A stretch of DNA of 64,000 nucleotides from NCBI GenBank assembly GCA_004335835.1, contig RWJK01000969.1, forward strand, positions 1 through 64,000, in the 5' to 3' direction. Positions within the stretch are counted from its first letter, which is position 1, and every line of letters starts with the position of its first letter. The notes under the pieces were generated by a model. That model searched no databases. It was not told the origin of the DNA and was given only the letters and a program-made list of their open reading frames with translations. Positions 35,247-45,421 of this stretch are shown in pieces. The translations under genes and the position numbers were made by a program. This DNA comes from Scenedesmus sp. ARA3 (Eukaryota; Chlorophyta; Chlorophyceae; Sphaeropleales; Scenedesmaceae).

Positions 35247-38200
35247 ATGCAGTCCGAAGACAACCAATGGATGGATCCGCTGCTATGGGAACTAGCCGCA
35301 GACTTAGGCGGGGCTGTTCCGCAGGTGACAGACAACACAGCAGCCCGTCAGCACCAGCTAGCGACGGACGGGAAGTATAGCCCTCCGGACGTGCAGTCCG
35401 TGCACGTGGTGCAGCCCAACGGGTTTCACGCGTTGCCGCTGGCACCCAATGGAGCCCTGCACATGCAGATGCAACCTGGGCAGCACACCATAGCAGCAGC
35501 ATCACAGGCACAGGCAGTGCAGCTGGACCACGCTGCCTCACTCCCTGCCAGCTGGGGCAGCGGCACAAACGGCGCTGCAAACTTCATCGCTGCCAACCAC
35601 CTCAGCCACTTGGCATGCGTAGCTCCTGCAGGACTGCTGCACTCGCAGCAGCTGCCGCTGGAGTATGCGCTTGCTGCAGCAGCAGCAAACGCAGCAGCAG
35701 CAGCAGCAAACGCGGCGGCGCGGCCGAGTGCCTCGCACTCCCCGAGCTCAAGCAGTGGCGGGCAGCCTGGCGAGGCGGATTATTTGGAGCTGTCTGAGCA
35801 AGCTCGGGGCAAGAAGGCGCTGAATAAAGGCGCACTGGCTCAGAAGCGCTTCAGGGAGCGGCAAAAGGTGGGGTTTGAATTCGGCACCAGTGACATAGCA
35901 TGATGCTGCGTGCTGTAGCTGTAGCGCATTAGCGGGAGAAGCTGCGCAACACTGCCTTGCAGCTGTGTGGCTCGGCAGGAGTTGTGGCGGCTGTTGCTGC
36001 CAATGGCGTGCGATCACAACACGAGCGCTGACCTGGCATCAATCTAGCGCAGCATGTGCATCAGCAGGTGGCGATGAAGTATCCTTGCAGCGCAGCATGG
36101 TTCGGCTGGGGGGTTTGTGAAACGTCAGGTGGCTGACACCCCGAACGCAAAAATGAACACACACAGAGCTGGTAGTGCGGCAGAGTGTGGTCGGGGCACC
36201 TCGCGTCCGCTTGCGATGGTGATGATGATGCTCTGTAGCTTGCTCTGCGGATGATGCGAGCATGCGTGTTCCTGTTAGAGCCAGGCAGGTGACAACCACA
36301 ACATGTTGTGGTGGCTGTGCATGGCTGTGCTCAGTCCGCGGCATGGCTGCTGCAGCTTGGCTGCCTCGCACTCTGCAATTGAGCGTGCGTGTGCCTTTTG
36401 CCCTCTCTCCTCCTCTTGCAGGAGCGCATGCGGCAGAATGAGCAGCAGGTGGCGCAGCTCACGCAACGCCTGGCAGCCATGCAGCGCGAGAAGGACCGCC
36501 TGGAGAGCAGGGCTCGGCTGCTGGAGCAGGTTGTGTCGCTCAACCTGACGCATGAGGCACGCTTGCACACCAACAAGGTGGGGGCGGGTGCAGGGTGCTG
36601 CTGCTGTGTATAGTGTGTGCTATATGCATGGAAGTGAATGTCGGTGTTTGGGCTGGATGCCTGACAAATGAGGCACGCCTGCACACCAATAAGGTGGGGT
36701 GCTGAAGGGTCTTTGCTGTGGCCGCACACACGCTTTGTTTTTGCACGGGCATGCACAGCCGCATGCATGCAATTATCAGCCCTGGCACATGGTGCGGCTG
36801 CAGGCGCTGCTGTGGCTGAGCGAGCGCCGCTGCTGCTGTCTAGTGTGTGTGCTGTATGCATGGAAGGAACTGTCGGTGTACAGGCTGGATGGCTGGGTGG
36901 CAACAAGGTGGGTGGACATGGGGGCTGGCGCATTGTATAGTGTATGTGCCTTACGCATGGACGCGTTTGTCGGTGCTCTTGCTGTCTGGGTGGCTGTGTG
37001 TTGGCCAATCCTTCTGTGCTTGCCTGATGGGTTCTGCCCTCTTGATGTTCGACTGCGCTGCAACGCTTCCCGCTTTCTTCATGTGCCGCCACCACATACA
37101 CTGCTCCCATGCTTTGTTATGACATTGTTATAACACAATTCGAACCGTGCAGGAGATCATGGTGCGGGAGCAGGAGATGCTGCTAGAGGAGCTGGCACAG
37201 TTTGTGCTCATGCTGGATGCGGCAGCGCCAGCAGCAGCGCCCGCAGGCGTTGCGGGCGCAATGCACAGCGCCCCTGCCAGCCTGCGCGCGCTGCTGCTGG
37301 GCACCACTAGCAGCCAGCTGCAGCAGCAGGAGCAGCAGCACTTCATGCAGCAGCAGCAGCAGCAGCAGCAGCATGCGAATGGCAGCGGCGCTGGGGCTGT
37401 GGCGGTGCTGGGTGAAGCGCTGCGCACCTGGACAGTGGCAACAGTGACAGACACAATCTTCCCAGTGAGTTGCTAAAGCGTGCTTGTGGCTGTGGCTGGT
37501 TGGTAACACCACCTAGTGTACATAGGCTGGACGCAGGAAGATTGAGGATTGATGTAGTTGTGTGATTGTCATCTTCCCAGCGAGTGCTGGTTGTGGCTGT
37601 GGCTGTGGCTGGCTTGAGGTACGGGAGGTGCTGTGACTAGCCTGGCGCTGCTGCATAGCTGATGTGAGTGTAGCATGCTTGTGGCGGTGGGGCGATTTGG
37701 CAGTACTACCTCGCACGTGGTGTTCACAACGGTTATTACACCATTTTGCTTACTTCCAGCACGCCTTGCTGACTGTCCGCTCCACGCTGCTGCTGCTTTT
37801 GGTTTTCACCTGCAGCAATTCATCTCGCGCCTACAGCAGCTGCTGCAGGTGATCCGCTCCGACAGCAGCAGCAGCCTCTCCAACCCAGCAGCAGCAGCCC
37901 TGGCTTCCTCCCCCACCTGCACCCCTGCCACCCCCGCAGCAGCAGCGCAGCAGCAGGCCTGCAAGCTTGTCTTGCACCGGAGAGAAATGACAGACCGCCA
38001 TGCCTTATTCTCTCACTACTACTGGGCCGTCTGGTGCCTCAACAGTAGTGAGGTGGCTACAGCCTGCCTGCAGCCGCCGCCGAGCGAGCACTGGAGGGCC
38101 GTGATGCAGCAGCTGCAGCTGAGCAGGCAGCAGCTGAGGGATGTTGTGGATGCGAGGAGGGGCCTGCTGCAGGAGCTGCAGAGGGTGGCAGCTGAGTGGC

Positions 38201-39864
38201 AGAAGGTGCTGCCCACGCTGGCGCTGCAGCTGCTGCAGGTGGGGATATTGGTGTTAATTGATTGGCTGCATTGGTGGTTGTGTGTGATCGGAGTAGTGCA
38301 TGTGCAGGCGGTGCGGTGCGGTGCAGGTTTTGAGGGAAGGCATAACTGCGCTGCCTGTTGACTCAAGAGAGAGTTTGCGTGTGGATGGATGCAAGCAGCA
38401 TAGCAATAGCGCTGTTGTGTGTTGTGCTGTGTTGGGATGAGCCCCTTGCTGCTCACAGGGGTGCTAAGGCATTCTTGCGATCAGGGGTTGCTGCTGATCC
38501 TCTGCCCTGCTGCTGTTGCTGCTGCTGCAGGTGCCCAAGGAGCAGTGGCACACTGTTGCTGCTGTGCAGGCCATGGTGGACAATCTTGCTGCTGAGCGGG
38601 AGGCGGTGGTGGCCTTCCTGCACACCATCGTGGACGAGGTGAGCCTGCAGGGGAGACTCTGAACACAAACTTGAACACAAACTTGAACATGAACATAGAC
38701 AAATTGGTCAGCAGGTGGTGCAGTGTGGTTGCCTTCCTGCACACCATCGTGGACGAGGTGAGCCTGCTGCAGAATGTGTGACGTGAAATAACGTTATACC
38801 TAGACCTTGTTGAAAGGGGCGTTTGGGGGTGGTACTGCACACCATCGTGGACGAGGTGAGCCTGCTGCAGGAGAAACCCTGAACATGAACAGAGAAGATA
38901 ATGGTCAGCAGGTGGCGCCTGTTGATGCACTGCAAGTAAGTGGCAGCTTGCTACATGCACAGCCGTTTATGTCAAAAAGGGTGGCTGTCTAGATGGTGTC
39001 CTGCTTCAGCAGACAACCCAACTGGTCACCAGCGGGCGGAGGCGACGATGAGTGTGCTGCTTGTCCTACTGCTGGCTGTAGCATCTGCCAGCAGCAACAA
39101 TCCTGCCATGCTGCGTTGTGCCAAACCTGTTTGCTGCTGCTGCTGCTGCTGCTGTTGCTATGTGCTGCAGGTGCTCACACCCCTGCAGGAGGGACAGCTG
39201 GAAGCCTCCAGCTACCCCTGGTGCCCCGACGTGTGGTCCATCACAGGCCATGCAGCAGAAGTGGCAGCAGCAACAGGCGCCTGCTCCGACGACAGCAGCG
39301 GCAGCGGCAGCGGCGGCCGCAAGGGGCGCAAGCAGCAGCAGCAGCAGCAGCCGGACGATGCAGCGGCAGCAGCGGCAGTGAACGATGAGGATCCGCTGGC
39401 GGCTCTGGCGATGGGGCAGGATGTGCTACAGCCTCTGATGCCATTTATGACAGCTTTCCAGCTGCTGAGGGCGCCGATTACAGCACGGGGAGCGGGGCTG
39501 CGCTTAAAACGTGAGCAGCAGTGCCCATGTTACTTGTTGTTTGTCTGCTGTTTGAGCGCGTCACTGGCAGCTACGGCGCTGCATGCTTGACTAAGGCTGG
39601 GTGCGGCTGGGCACGGCCTTAGGGGCAGCTGGCATCCTGCAAGCGTGCTGTGACCCTGCAACATTGCTTGCCCCTCGGATGTTGAACCTGCTGTTTGAAT
39701 GTGGCGTTGGTAACGGCTACGCTGCATGCTGACTGTGGTTGGGGGAAGCCTCAGAGACAGCTGGTCCTGCAAGCGTGCTGTTGCCATGCAGATGCTTGCC
39801 CGTCACAGCTAGCTAGATGCTGCATGCCGACCAAACGCAGCACTAAGCTTGACTTGAGACCTTG

Positions 39865-39951
<87 letters not shown>

Positions 39952-40448
39952 AGGCGCGCTGCTGCTGGACCCCTTCAAGACGGTGGTGCCTGCTGCCGCA
40001 TTCCCGCAGCCTGCCGCGCCAGAGGTGGCGGCGCTGTCGCTGCTGGACGCACACTGCGGCTCCTTCCAGCAGGTTGGGCGCCGCTGCATTTTTGATGATA
40101 GTGACGCTGTGCTTGCATGACAGACATACAAATCATCATGCACATCTGGGCGCACACTGCGGCTCCTTCCAGCAGGTGGGGCGCCGCTGCCTTCTTGGTG
40201 TTGATCAATGATGATGTCCAATGATGATATGATGCATGGCAAATACGCATGAGAACACGTCAGCATGCAGACCTGCAGGTACGGCGCTTGCATGACAAAT
40301 ACACATGAGGACACATCATCATGCAGACCTGTCAGGTACGGCGCTTGCATGATGCACGCGCACATCATCCTGGGCGATTGCAGCGCCGGCTGAGGAAGGG
40401 CTGCAAGGTGTCCCGGATGCCCACACGACTCCTGCTGGCGCCCAACCA

Positions 40449-40485
<37 letters not shown>

Positions 40486-40695
40486 GTGGTGGTGACTCAC
40501 TTCTGCTGCTGCTGCTGCTGCTGCTGCCAGGTGATGCTGTGGGACTGGCTCAAGGCCAACCTGCCGGGCTACCTCACGCTGCCGCGCCTCAACTCGCCAG
40601 ACATTGCAGCACCAGCCACGCCTGCTGCTGCAGCAGCACAGCCGGCAGCAGCTTGCAGGGCACTGCATGGCGGGCGGAACTTGGTTGCAGCCTGA
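35247..40695 (+). CDS. bZIP transcription factor, 747 aa, eight exons
   Basis: Predicted DNA-binding regulator. Exons: 35247-35867, 36422-36577, 37153-37464, 37816-38238, 38531-38638, 39171-39510, 39954-40072 and 40531-40695 (stop); all phases fit. The basic region ends exon 1 (KKALNKGALAQKRFRERQK) and the zipper follows directly in exon 2 (QQVAQLTQRLAAMQREKDRL, ARLLEQVVSLN). The basic region keeps the invariant N and an R nine residues later but has ALAQKRF in place of the usual AAxxSR. The first 190 residues are Q/A-rich activation-domain-like. The 480-residue part after the zipper has helical blocks and several poly-Q/poly-A runs and is not a domain I recognise. The start is the ATG at 35247. 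Four of its seven introns carry duplicated exon ends, and four end in CTG runs. Confidence 0.85.
36545..36990 (+). repeat. Degenerate intronic repeats including a copied exon end (bZIP intron 2)
   Basis: The end of exon 2 (reading LTHEARLHTNK and its gtgggg donor, ending 36577) is copied at about 36661-36693. A phrase of the type TATAGTGTGTGCTATATGCATGGA with GTCGGTG recurs near 36606, 36840 and 36935, so the following intron is built of decayed repeats. Confidence 0.8.
38610..38857 (+). repeat. Three copies of a bZIP exon end with donor (intron 5)
   Basis: The end of exon 5 (AFLHTIVDE followed by gtgagcctg, junction at 38638/38639) recurs with its donor at junctions 38757/38758 and 38855/38856. 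The intervening sequence also recurs in part (GTCAGCAGGTGG near 38707 and 38903). Confidence 0.95.
39866..39953 (+). repeat. CTG run of about 29 triplets ending in a splice acceptor
   Basis: Pure CTG tract whose last unit becomes the CAG acceptor of bZIP exon 7 at 39953/39954. It is the longest example of this arrangement in the window. Confidence 0.95.
40042..40345 (+). repeat. Duplicated exon end and donor in bZIP intron 7
   Basis: The end of exon 7 (GCACACTGCGGCTCCTTCCA then GCAG and a GT donor, ending 40072) is copied at about 40151-40175. Two further short copies of a CAGACCTG(T)CAGGTACGGCG phrase with a GT donor follow at about 40268 and 40325. Confidence 0.9.
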
Positions 40696-41013
40696 GCAGT
40701 GCGGCAGAGCAGCAGAGCAGCAGGAGGGAGGGTTGACAGCAGCCTAAGGCTGTATGTGAGTGGGATTTGCATGCAGGGCTGATGCGTGAGCAGTGCGGCA
40801 GAGCAGCAGGAGGGAGGTTTTGTGGGTTGACAGGGGGCTGAGGCTGTGCCTGTGTGGGAGCTGCATGCAGGGCTGATGCGTGGGCAGGCATGACCTGCCA
40901 GCAACAAGGTGTGTGCCACCATGCGCCCTGCTCATGGTGGCATCTTGCACATGTGCCAGCAACAAGGTGTGTGCCACCATGCGCCCTGCTCATGGTGGCA
41001 TCTTGCACATGTG
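40694..41013. repeat. Minisatellites after the bZIP stop, left side of the gap
   Basis: First a roughly 98-bp unit repeated about twice (GAGCAGTGCGGCAGAGCAGC at about 40694 and 40790). Then a 58-bp unit starting GCCAGCAACAAGGTGTGTGC at 40897 and 40955, running into the N gap. Confidence 0.9.
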
Positions 41014-41159
41014 NNNNNNNNNNNNNNNNNNNNNNNNNNNNNNNNNNNNNNNNNNNNNNNNNNNNNNNNNNNNNNNNNNNNNNNNNNNNNNNNNNNNNNN
41101 NNNNNNNNNNNNNNNNNNNNNNNNNNNNNNNNNNNNNNNNNNNNNNNNNNNNNNNNNNN
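41014..41159. other. Assembly gap (146 N)
   Basis: Run of N inside a minisatellite. The left flank is a 58-bp repeat and the right flank a related 17-bp repeat, so the true length here is unknown. Confidence 1.
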
Positions 41160-41270
41160 TGTGTCACCATGCGCCCTGTGTCACCATGCGCCCTGTGTCA
41201 CCATGCGCCCTGTGTCACCATGCGCCCTGTGCCACCATGCGCCCTGCTCATGGTGGCATCCTGCACATGT
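41160..41270. repeat. 17-bp tandem repeat, right side of the gap
   Basis: Four copies of TGTCACCATGCGCCCTG, then a unit matching the 58-bp repeat seen left of the gap. Confidence 0.95.
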
Positions 41271-41983
41271 GGGGCAGCCGTTGTGGATTGGTTTGGGGTT
41301 GATGGCAGAAGCAGGCGGCGGCCCAGCAATGTCTGTTTTGTTGAAGCAGCAAGTGCCTTGGTGTGTTTGGCAATGCTTGAGCTGTGAGTGACAGGGTGAT
41401 GGGCAGGGCTAGAGGGGATTGGAGGGTGGGACGCGCAGCAAAGGAGCCTGCTGAGGCAGCTGCAGTGGTTGATGCTGCAGCTGCAGAGATTGGCGCAGCT
41501 GTAGTGTTTGATGCAGCTGTGGTGATCCATGCGGCTGCACTGTGCAGCGCTTGGTGCCAGGGTGTATGCTATGTGCTGCTTGAATTGTATGACAGCAGCT
41601 GGTGTAGGCGCAGGTCTGGGTGTCTGGACTCACCACCGATGTGCATTGTGTGAGCAGCTGTTGCAGTTGGGCGGGTGCGGGAGGGCGTGCAGCCCTATGC
41701 AACAAGATACCTAGCTGGCTTGAGGGTTGTCTTTTGGGCATTTACAACCTCTGTGTGCTAGTTGCCTGCCTGTGTGCTGGAGATGGCATGCATGTGATGG
41801 TTGGCTTCCTCCGTGTCTGTGTACCTGTGTTTGTGAGGTTTGCAACTGTTGGCTGAGAAGCATTGTGCGAGCTGGTGCAGAGTGTCTGTTGTGGAGCCTG
41901 TGCCTCTGCAGGGCCTGGCAGAGACAGAAGACATCTGCGATGGGAGACAAGACATTGTGCCGTGCACCACCCAGGATGTGCTA

Positions 41984-42092
41984 ATGTGGCTCGTGCTTGT
42001 GCTGGTTTGACGTGGCCATCTGCATTGCAGTGTGATGTGGCTCGTGCTTGTGCTGGTTTGACGTGGCCATCTGCATTGCAGTGTGATGTGGC
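41984..42092. repeat. 51-bp tandem repeat, about 2.1 copies
   Basis: The unit starting ATGTGGCTCGTGCTTGTGCT recurs exactly at 41984 and 42035, with a partial third copy at 42086. The period is a multiple of three, but no gene is evident. Confidence 0.95.
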
Positions 42093-43576
42093 GAGCCCAC
42101 TTTCACTGCGTGCATAAAAGTGGTGGTGTCAACTGGCAGGTGCCAAGTGGCCCTGAAACCTCCAGGGACGTCTCATCGTGTGAGTATTGCTTCAACTGAC
42201 GCAGAAAGATCTATCATACAAAGCACCTGCAGCACCCGGCGCTCGCTGGTTGGTGTATGATGTGGCTACCTGCCTGCCTGGGTGCTGAAACCCGCATTGG
42301 AATCGAGTTTTGCTGCACTGTTGTACATGCTTGTCCTGCTTTGTCCGCCTCCTTGATGCAGGCGTGCTTTCAGCAGGCGTGCTCCCTGGTTTATGTTATG
42401 TGCATGCCTGAGTCTCAAACCATATTAGAACCTGAGCACTGCCGCACTGCTGTGTTACGGCCTGATGTCCCGTTGTATGTATCGTGCAGCTGGCTGCGGC
42501 TGCTGCTGTTGAGTGAGCGAGAGTGCTTGAGAGCGATCAACTGCTGTATTTTACTGGGGAGTGCATTGTGTGCCTTACTTGTGGCTCAGTTGCGCACCCA
42601 AAGTTGTCTCTAGCAGTACCCGACTGTTGTGCGCGCGACAGCGCTATCTGAAGTGCTTGGTGCTGCAGCATGAGCAGCCGGCAGGCTTTGGCCTGGGCCG
42701 TGCAATGGCAGCTTGTGTGCTACTTGCATGTGTTGATTTAGCGTGTTGTGTTGAGGTTGACGCAGCAGGTGTTGAGCAGCACGCCAACGCATAGCGTGAT
42801 GCACACAATGCTGTAACTCGTGGATTTGTGGTGCTGCATTTGTTTGAGTCGTCTGTAGGACAATGTGTGATGGCTGCCCAGAGTGCCAGAGAATTAGATC
42901 AAAGACGCAGGCAGCCATTCTTTTGGCTCACTCTTTGGCTCACTCAAGTGGGCTATGCAGGACGCTGCGCTGCCTGCAAGGCTGAAAGTTGAATTCTGTG
43001 GTGCTCTACCTTGGGTGTTGCCCTGGTGATGCATCACTATGCTGTGGGCCGCACATGTTAATCCGACTTTCAGATGCTCTGGCAGTCGTCGCTCTGGGAC
43101 ATCCTCTCCCGTTGCCTGTGTATGCCAGCGTATGTTCCATACACAAGGTGACACTGAGTTTGTGCTTTGGTGCTGGTATAGCTTGATGTGTAGCTTGGTG
43201 CCCGCTTGAAACCTTTTGTCTGCTGAGCTTGCGGAGCTGTGCTGCATGCAAACAGCCGGCTTGACACGTGTCAGTGCGCCACTTGTGAGCAGGCTGCTTC
43301 ACATCGCGTCCATGGTTGAGTCTGGAGTTCACTGGATATGGCTGAATGCCTTCCTGAGGTTACCTGTTGCCATGGCCATGTTGCCTTGTGGGGTTGGCTA
43401 CTGCCAAGGACTTCATTCTGAGCATGCCTCCGGCTGAGCTACACTGCAAGCTGCAGCAGCAACTGGGCTCGAGGGGTCTGATACACACTGTGCATGCGGC
43501 CTGCAGCTACCACGCAGCTTGCAGGAAGCTGCACAGCTGCAGCGCTACAATGCAAGACTGCACCACATGACCCCTG

Positions 43577-43835
43577 CCAGCATTTCTTACTGGTTACTGG
43601 TTACTGGTGATGTGGTAGCACGGATAGCTTTGTGCGGTACACTGGGTATTGGCACGCGACTGGGTACACAGCGCACTGCTCTGCGTGCATCACATCAGCT
43701 GGTGTTTGCCAGCATTTTCTACCGGTGATGCGGCAGCATGGATGCCTTTGTGTGGTACGATGGGTATTGGCACTCAACTGAACACACAGCGCACACATAC
43801 TGCTGTGCGCGCATCATACCAGCTGGTGTTGATTG
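43577..43835. repeat. Degenerate 118-bp tandem repeat, two copies
   Basis: A phrase with GGTGATG(T/C)GG, GGGTATTGGCAC and CAGCTGGTGTT recurs at an interval of 118 bp (GGTGATG at 43606 and 43724). Confidence 0.85.
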
Positions 43836-45421
43836 TGCTTGCTTGCCGCACATCGTTGTGAGGAGTTCCGCCATTCTCTGCTTAGCGCACAGGCGCCCAA
43901 GGAATGGCTGAGTATTGCTGGCGCGGTGTTCTGCATCACAAAAATAGCACTGGATTGGTACCATTTCACACGGTGGTGTGGTATTTTACTAGGTGCGCTT
44001 ACGATTGCCGCCAGGATGCATGGTTACTGCTGCCATGGCGTGTCCATTGCAGAGTTGCTCAGAGGTTGTGATGGCCATGTGGGGACCAGGGCACAGTGTG
44101 CTAAGCAGCTCTGCTGGTGTTGCAACATGTGGGTGCATGTCGGCGTTGCTGATGCTTTTGGGGCCTGCAACCAAGCTGTGATGGCTGTGCAAAGAGCGCT
44201 GCAATGCACCATAGTCCTTGTGGGTACTACTGCACGGATGCATTGCAACTGCCAGTTCTGCATTGACGTTGTTACCACGTCGTTTGTGGTGTTGCACGAC
44301 AGAAACCACCAACTGGCTTTGCAGAGCCTCTATGCTCCCTGCAAGCTAGCAGCACATGGCCAGGGTGTGCTGCTGCTGGCTGTGCTCGCCCCTGCCTTGC
44401 TGCAGCAACAATGCACCTCTTGCCTCTGTCTTACCACAGCCTCACTTCAATTAGCATGAGGCTAGCAGCACTCTACTTTGCATGCAGAATTAAGCAAGCT
44501 TCTGTGGCATGTCTGTGTCCGAGCCTATGTCTATGTGCAGGCCCCTGGGGTACTGTTGTGTCTGTTTTGCATGGGTAAAAAGCTGGTGAGTTGGGGTTGC
44601 TGCGGGATGACTGCGAGTGTGAGTGTGCATCACCATTCAGATGCGGAGGAACTGCCGACAGGTGTGGCTGTGCATTTTGTCCGTGCACATGTTGAAGCAC
44701 TGTTCACTTCTTGAGGTAGACAGCACGCACATGTGCTGCCAGCCAACACGGCTGAGCAGCACCAGGCACGTGCCCATTGTAAAGGGTGAGTTTGCATTTC
44801 ACAACATGTAAGCAGCTGTGGCATTGGATACCTTCAGTTGCGTGCTGTGTGGCCTGCATGACTTGGCTTCTGCCTGCAGGCAATGCCTGCAGCACGCAGT
44901 CCCTGCGCAAACCCTGCGCGCCCTACGGGGCTGTGACAGGGGTACTCTTTGGCACAAGATTCTGTCGATTGGGCACTTGCCTGAGTAGGCCGTGTGTATC
45001 GGTTATTATTTCGCTTAGCTTATTGTGCTGCATGTGCGCTTGGCTGCTAATACGGTGCAACACGCACACGGCACCCACACAGGCCTGAAGCCCTGCCATA
45101 TTTGTTTCACTGTTGCCCATGCTGCTTGTATACGATTGTTACAACCGGCATGTGAGTACCCAGGTGCAAACCCAGTGTCACCTACCCTGTGTTCTGCGTG
45201 CACACCTTTGGCGGCATTGCACAGCACGCGCACTGGTGCAGGGTTTGATGGAGTGTTATTGTTTCATGTAACAACAGTCACGCACAGCCAACACAGGTCA
45301 GAACTCAGTATTAAGTTGAAAGTGTTACCCGCCATCTGGCTTGAAGCATACTTGCAGCAGACAACAGCTGCATGCCAAAAGCTGTTGCAGCTGAACAAGC
45401 TCAGCTAAGCGCACGCGTGCG

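Larger units (their letters stand above)
41271..45421. other. Repeat-rich stretch without a supported gene
   Basis: About 4 kb between the bZIP stop and the stop of the minus-strand membrane-protein gene. Long frames exist but show no domains and no consistent exon chain. It holds 51-bp and 118-bp tandem repeats (listed separately). A TTACA at about 45137 would be TGTAA on the minus strand, the green-algal polyadenylation signal, and could serve the membrane-protein gene. Confidence 0.35.
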
